The position numbers were made by a program, and so were the translations under genes. A stretch of DNA of 10,123 bases from Oligoflexaceae bacterium (GTDB taxonomy: Bacteria > Bdellovibrionota_B > Oligoflexia > Oligoflexales > Oligoflexaceae). Location of the stretch: NCBI GenBank assembly GCA_947474445.1, contig CANJJY010000148.1:1-10123 (forward strand), in the 5' to 3' direction. Each line of letters starts with the position of its first letter. Within the stretch, counting starts at the first letter, position 1. Positions 6,850-10,123 of this stretch are shown one piece after another. The notes under the pieces were generated by a model. That model was not told the DNA's origin. It saw nothing but the letters and a program-made list of their open reading frames with translations, and searched no databases.

Positions 6850-6890
6850 ACTTGGGCCACTCATCAGCCATGAGTCGTCTCAAGTTCTTT
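6848..6890 (+). terminator. Possible terminator after paralogue B
   Basis: Two nested inverted repeats overlap the stop codon: GAACTTG (6848-6854) with CAAGTTC (6881-6887), and ACTCAT (6859-6864) with ATGAGT (6870-6875) around a 5-base loop. The mismatched part between the two stems allows a few extra pairs. Only TTT follows (6888-6890), so it is weaker than a textbook terminator, but the position fits the end of this gene. Confidence 0.45.
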
Positions 6891-7178
6891 GCGTATGACC
6901 TAGGGAAGCATCGTCGTTGCCTATAACGAACGGACCATAGCCGTGAGCTTTTGTTCCAAGCGTCATCACTCTGGTGGAAGAGATCATTCGACCCCTGCGA
7001 ATTCCCGCCCTTGACGACAGGCATGAAAGGCCGGTGAACGTTCTCCACTCGTGAACTCTCCCCAGGTTTTATTTTGATCCTCTTTGCTGTTAGAAGCCTT
7101 AGGGCTTTTCTTCACCTATTCTTCCGGCAAAAATCCCTTTCTCATCAGTGCTTTGACTGCGTACGCCAAATAAGTAAT
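6891..7178. other. Gene-free stretch before the exported-protein operon
   Basis: About 290 bases with no credible gene on either strand; the open frames crossing it have no domain, no ribosome site and no signal peptide. It holds a weak AAGCC/GGCTT hairpin (7094-7107) followed by TTCTTC, which might stop transcripts from the left. It also holds an imperfect direct repeat GTGAACGTTCTCC and GTGAACTCTCC around 7033-7062. Confidence 0.4.
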
Positions 7179-7196
7179 ATCTATGTTGACATAGAT
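7179..7196. promoter_or_regulatory. Perfect inverted repeat over the -35 box (candidate operator)
   Basis: ATCTATGT (7179-7186) and ACATAGAT (7189-7196) are perfect 8-base arms with a 2-base centre. The -35 hexamer TTGACA (7186-7191) lies inside the dyad. A dimeric repressor bound here would block RNA polymerase, so this is a good operator candidate. No regulator gene is in the window, and no binding family can be named from the sequence. Confidence 0.55.
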
Positions 7197-7214
7197 GTTC
7201 TGTGGGCATATAAG
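7186..7214 (+). promoter_or_regulatory. Strong sigma-70-type promoter of the exported-protein operon
   Basis: A perfect -35 TTGACA (7186-7191), a 17-base spacer and TATAAG (7209-7214, 5 of 6) form a near-consensus promoter pointing right. Transcription would start near 7221, giving a leader of about 160 bases before the first gene at 7382. Confidence 0.7.
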
Positions 7215-7286
7215 TGAAAATACTTTTTGACATGCCACCTGTAGTTTAAGTCGACGAGGTAGAGCGTGCGATTCACATACCGTACT

Positions 7287-7304
7287 CAGATGACCAATCA
7301 TCTG
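7287..7304 (+). promoter_or_regulatory. Hairpin in the long operon leader
   Basis: CAGATGA (7287-7293) and TCATCTG (7298-7304) form a perfect 7-bp stem with a 4-base loop, about 65 bases into the predicted leader and 78 bases ahead of the first start codon. No T-run follows, so it is not a terminator on its own. It may stabilise the message or take part in leader regulation; no known riboswitch pattern is recognised. Confidence 0.4.
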
Positions 7305-7381
7305 TAGCGTTCCCAGCTGCGACGTTCTACAAAGCGCACACATCCAGACGGTTGTTTTCCAAACTCATAGAGGAGATGTTC

Positions 7382-8092
7382 ATGACGCAGGCATCATCGA
7401 TAGTTTTCGCAGTTCTTTGTAGCTTGCTGCCGCTGGCTTGCGGCAGTAATCCTTCTTCCTTGAAGGACGTAGAAGTCGGTTCTGATTGCACTAATATGTA
7501 CCGTTATGCAACAACTGGTTCGCCCGGTTTTATCATTCAAAATATGCCTTCCGGCCTGACCGAAGCCACGGGCCTCAGCCGCAGGAGTGATGGGCTGGCG
7601 TGGTCGAAGCCCGGAAGTATCCACGTATTCAAGCACGTATCTACCTTTGGTGGCGGTAAGGGCGGAGCACCGTCCACGAGCATTACAGATATTCACTTAT
7701 ACATTCCACCAGCTGGTGGATTCCTGCTGTTTGGTCCTTATTTGAATATTGGGAGCGGCGGTACCCTTAGGGCCGAAGTGGACTACGAAGCTTTTGAAGC
7801 GAATGTGACCTGGGATGTTTCTACAGGCGGCACTATTTTTAGCAGTGAAACTGTCCGCTACGAAGCAAATCAAGCCTTAGCCGGAACTTGGTACAGCAAG
7901 CCTTTTGCAGTCGGAGCTGGCATATCAGGTCTCGAAGTGCGAGCAGCTGTCAGTGATATTAAAAATTCGGGAGGCCCAGCCAGCGCCCAGGAAAAATTAG
8001 CTTGGGTTCCATCCGTCAAAATCAAAGAAGTACGCATTATCCATACGAGCCCAGACGAACTTACCGCTTTTGGCGATCCGACTTGCCGCTAA
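7382..8092 (+). CDS. Unrecognised putative lipoprotein, first gene of the exported-protein operon
   Basis: A 236-residue protein. The start is ATG at 7382 because AGGAG (7371-7375) lies six bases upstream; the longer TTG frame from 7352 would swallow that site. The signal peptide ends LLPLAC, so C20 is the probable lipidated residue, though Pro at -3 is unusual. The mature part is rich in Gly, Ser, Thr and aromatic residues and looks all-beta: GFLLFGPYLNIGSGGTLRAEV (split by turns), then alternating strands such as EANVTWDVSTGG and GTWYSKPFAVGAG. Two further Cys, near the N-terminus (SDCTNMY) and at the end (DPTCR), could form a disulfide closing the domain. This resembles beta-sandwich surface or carbohydrate-binding folds only in general composition. 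No family is recognised. The next gene starts 50 bases downstream on the same strand. Confidence 0.82.
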   Translation: MTQASSIVFAVLCSLLPLACGSNPSSLKDVEVGSDCTNMYRYATTGSPGFIIQNMPSGLTEATGLSRRSDGLAWSKPGSIHVFKHVSTFGGGKGGAPSTSITDIHLYIPPAGGFLLFGPYLNIGSGGTLRAEVDYEAFEANVTWDVSTGGTIFSSETVRYEANQALAGTWYSKPFAVGAGISGLEVRAAVSDIKNSGGPASAQEKLAWVPSVKIKEVRIIHTSPDELTAFGDPTCR

Positions 8093-8142
8093 AAGGGTCG
8101 AAGACTTACAGCTGAATCAAAATCAAAATTCTAGGACCGATC

Positions 8143-8964
8143 ATGAAAAACTTATATTTACTTGCCTTTTTGCTGTCTCTACCGACCTTGGCGCATTCAC
8201 AGAATCTGCTCAATTGCCAGACGACCCAAGCCGATCCACAAGGCAATGTCATGTCCCGCTCACAGTGTGCCTTGCAATCATTTGCAGCTGTCACGGCCTC
8301 GTTTGAAGACGGCGTCTACGACGCGATCTACACCGTCACCATCAGTTCGAGTTGTGGTCGCAGCAACGCGCAGTTTCCTGTCCAATTCAATGTGGGAAAC
8401 ACGCCAGGCAGTAAACAAACCATCTTTCTGGGACAGGCCAACCAAACCTTCAGTGCTCAGGGCACAGGCCCTCTGACGATGGTCGACACCAACCCGGCAC
8501 TTACCAATTCGCGCCGCGTTCCCGGAGAATGCGATATCACGCTACAATCGATCAGCTTCCGCCCTACATCAGCCACCCTTCAACTCTGGCGTGAAGAAGC
8601 GAGATCTTCGGCCTCACGTCTCGGTCTCTACGCCGGCGTCTTTGAGAAAAAAGCAGAAATCAGCGCCTTTGCGGAGGTCTATATTTCGTCGGCAGGAACC
8701 GACCAGGAACTAGCCGGATCGGTACTGGAAACGATCAAGAGTCAGCTGGCCGCCGACGATCCCAACGTCCAGGTCATCGACACGATACTGACTAACGCTT
8801 CGATCATAAGCGTCAATGACGTTTACAGCCGTATTAGTTCCACTCTCAGCGATTTTCTGAAAGTCGCGAAACTCGTTCAAACGAAATTGTTGTTTGGGCA
8901 AGGGCGCGAGGATGAAGTGCTTCAAGCAGCGATCACGCGCGCCGAAACCATTCTTAACAACTGA
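8143..8964 (+). CDS. Unrecognised secreted four-cysteine protein (paralogue C)
   Basis: A 273-residue protein with a clean Sec signal peptide; cleavage after AHS (17-19) is likely and there is no lipobox. The ribosome site AGGA (8133-8136) is six bases from ATG. Residues 25-150 form a beta-rich domain with Cys at 25, 42, 71 and 130. It contains VGNTPGSK, a GTGP turn (107-110), DTNPALTNSRR and PTSATLQLW. The remaining part is predicted helical, rich in Ala, Glu, Ile and Leu, with no membrane segment. The next gene encodes a paralogue with the same order of motifs and the same four cysteines, so the pair arose by tandem duplication. I recognise no family and no catalytic motif. The likely location is the periplasm or outside the cell; a structural or binding role is only inference. 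Confidence 0.84.
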   Translation: MKNLYLLAFLLSLPTLAHSQNLLNCQTTQADPQGNVMSRSQCALQSFAAVTASFEDGVYDAIYTVTISSSCGRSNAQFPVQFNVGNTPGSKQTIFLGQANQTFSAQGTGPLTMVDTNPALTNSRRVPGECDITLQSISFRPTSATLQLWREEARSSASRLGLYAGVFEKKAEISAFAEVYISSAGTDQELAGSVLETIKSQLAADDPNVQVIDTILTNASIISVNDVYSRISSTLSDFLKVAKLVQTKLLFGQGREDEVLQAAITRAETILNN

Positions 8965-8975
8965 GGCCTTACCCT

Positions 8976-9812
8976 ATGAAGTTCATTTTTCTTGGTTTTT
9001 TTCTCAGCAGCACAACAGTCTTTGCCTCAGATTTTAACCATCTCAGGTGCGATGTACAGCTTCCGAGCCAAGCGGCAAAGAAGCAATGCTACGTGGATCG
9101 CGGTGCTGTACAGTTTGCTGATGACCAAGCAAATTCGAGCTACGCCCAAGACATGACCTTTACGGTCCTAGTGAATTTTGCTTGCCCTGGAAACGCCTAC
9201 ACCGACATTGTCGTAAGTGCAGGTTTAGGGAATCCTTCTTCCAAGTTGCGGTTTGGTGAGACGACCTTGATCCTCAACGGAACAGGCCCCGTGTATATCG
9301 AAGACTTCAATGCGGCCCTGACTCTACACAGAACTTTCGACGCGACATGTTCCCTCACTTTTAAACTTCTAGACGCTCAGCCTACCGCCGGGCAGCTCAA
9401 TGTTTGGCTGAGCAAAGCCCAGTTGCAAGCCAGCGAACTGCACGACCTTGTCGAAATCTATCAGACGCGCACGGTGATTATGTTTTGGAACAAGAAGCTT
9501 GGCTCGGGCGACACCAGCCTGATTCCCATCATCAAAGGCCTGCGCGACGACCTAGAAAAGCAGGTAAAAGACGCTCCGAGCAATTTCATTTTAAAATCTC
9601 GACTGAAGAAATACGATGAGCTCCTCGACCATGTGCCTAGCGATGTTCTCGAGCAGTCTTATCAAAATATTCTGGAAGAGATTTCTGCATCGATCGATCG
9701 TGCTGGATTGCTGATCGCAAGTTTGAACCAGTATGAAATTTCGACTCCAGAGACTTTAAAAGCTGAACTGTCTCGAGCTGACGGACTCTTAAAGCAGAGC
9801 CAAACTCCATGA
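8976..9812 (+). CDS. Unrecognised secreted four-cysteine protein (paralogue D)
   Basis: A 278-residue paralogue of the preceding gene. It begins 11 bases after that gene's stop; its ribosome site GAGG (8963-8966) overlaps that stop codon, a sign of tight coupling. The Sec signal peptide ends VFAS (cut near 17). The N-terminal beta domain carries Cys at 25, 38, 70 and 125, matching those of C. It has the same order of motifs: FACPGN against SSCGRS, GLGNPSSK against VGNTPGSK, NGTGP against QGTGP, DFNAALTLHR against DTNPALTNSR, then PTAGQLNVW against PTSATLQLW. The C-terminal 130 residues are charged and helical, possibly a coiled coil (LRDDLEKQVKDA, SRLKKYDELLDHV). This half is much less conserved than the N-terminal half. 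Function unknown; a heteromer with C is a reasonable guess. Confidence 0.85.
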   Translation: MKFIFLGFFLSSTTVFASDFNHLRCDVQLPSQAAKKQCYVDRGAVQFADDQANSSYAQDMTFTVLVNFACPGNAYTDIVVSAGLGNPSSKLRFGETTLILNGTGPVYIEDFNAALTLHRTFDATCSLTFKLLDAQPTAGQLNVWLSKAQLQASELHDLVEIYQTRTVIMFWNKKLGSGDTSLIPIIKGLRDDLEKQVKDAPSNFILKSRLKKYDELLDHVPSDVLEQSYQNILEEISASIDRAGLLIASLNQYEISTPETLKAELSRADGLLKQSQTP

Positions 9813-9867
9813 ACAAATCGAAGCCACAGGGTGTGACCCTAACCGTGAACTTAAAAGGATGCTTAGG

Positions 9868-10123
9868 ATGAACATTTCCAATAAATTATCCATGCATTTA
9901 ACATTTTTATTAGTATTGGCGCTTGTCTCAGCGCAACCAGCACAAGCCTTCTGGCAAATCGACCAGCGTCCGCAGACTCTCAGCATTGCAAAAGAACTTA
10001 GCTTCCGCTACGAGACGGTTCGCGGCGAGATCGAAAAGCCAGTTGAAGGCGTCAACGCCAAACTCACGAAGATCCATACTGACCTGAAGACTTGGATCAT
10101 CAACTGCGCCCAGCTCAAGCTCC
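9868..10123 (+). CDS. Unrecognised exported protein (5' part, cut by window end)
   Basis: An open frame of 85 codons with no stop before the window ends. ATG at 9868 is preceded by AAAAGGA (9853-9859) with an 8-base spacer. A signal peptide is clear: a polar start, a hydrophobic core LTFLLVLALVSA, and cleavage after AQA (about residue 27). The visible mature part is charged and probably helical (KELSFRYETVRGEIEKPVEG, then KLTKIHTDLKTW) with one Cys near residue 80. It follows paralogue D after 55 bases and in the same direction, so it is probably the fourth gene of the operon. The visible part shows no motif I can name and no clear likeness to C or D. Confidence 0.75.
   Translation, partial: MNISNKLSMHLTFLLVLALVSAQPAQAFWQIDQRPQTLSIAKELSFRYETVRGEIEKPVEGVNAKLTKIHTDLKTWIINCAQLKL

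Noticed and set aside
7227..7232. A second TTGACA downstream of the operon promoter
   Set aside because: No acceptable -10 hexamer lies 16 to 18 bases further on, so it is probably chance or part of the leader.
1..10123. Mobile element, CRISPR array, toxin-antitoxin pair or tRNA/rRNA
   Set aside because: No transposase or integrase, no regularly spaced direct repeats, no recognisable toxin-antitoxin motifs, and no tRNA or rRNA sequence were seen on either strand.

Overview
The window looks like chromosomal DNA of a free-living Gram-negative bacterium. GC is near 50% by eye, spacers are roomy, and most products carry Sec or lipoprotein signals. The outer-membrane-style lipoproteins, a short His-rich SEC-C protein and several lineage-specific exported families would suit Bdellovibrionota/Oligoflexia or a related deltaproteobacterial group. 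That placement is an inference with low confidence; no rRNA or other phylogenetic marker is present.

Layout. (1) 1-1298, + strand: the 3' end of a DppB/OppB-type permease gene and a complete DppC/OppC-type permease gene, the membrane channel of a peptide ABC importer. (2) 1432-1836, + strand: a thioredoxin with a WCGPC active site, its own promoter-like sequence and a strong intrinsic terminator. (3) 1837-2370: about 530 bases with no convincing gene but one long imperfect hairpin. (4) 2371-3311, - strand: a cytochrome P460-like lipoprotein, followed downstream by a 69-residue His-rich SEC-C protein. (5) 3567-6849: two diverged paralogues of an unrecognised exported six-cysteine family, one on each strand, flanking a small lipoprotein gene. 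(6) 6850-7381: a gene-free control region with a near-consensus sigma-70 promoter whose -35 box lies inside a perfect 8+8 inverted repeat. (7) 7382 to the window end, + strand: a tightly spaced run of four exported proteins. These are a putative lipoprotein, two tandem paralogues with a four-cysteine N-terminal domain and a helical C-terminal part, and a truncated fourth gene with a signal peptide.

How they may work together. The permeases need ATPases and a binding protein encoded outside the window. The four-gene run at the right end looks like one transcription unit and is the best candidate for an undescribed system: all its products leave the cytoplasm, two arose by tandem duplication, and none matches a family I can name. 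The paralogue pair around 5 kb shows the same pattern of duplicated, disulfide-rich exported proteins. No mobile element, CRISPR array, tRNA or rRNA was seen.
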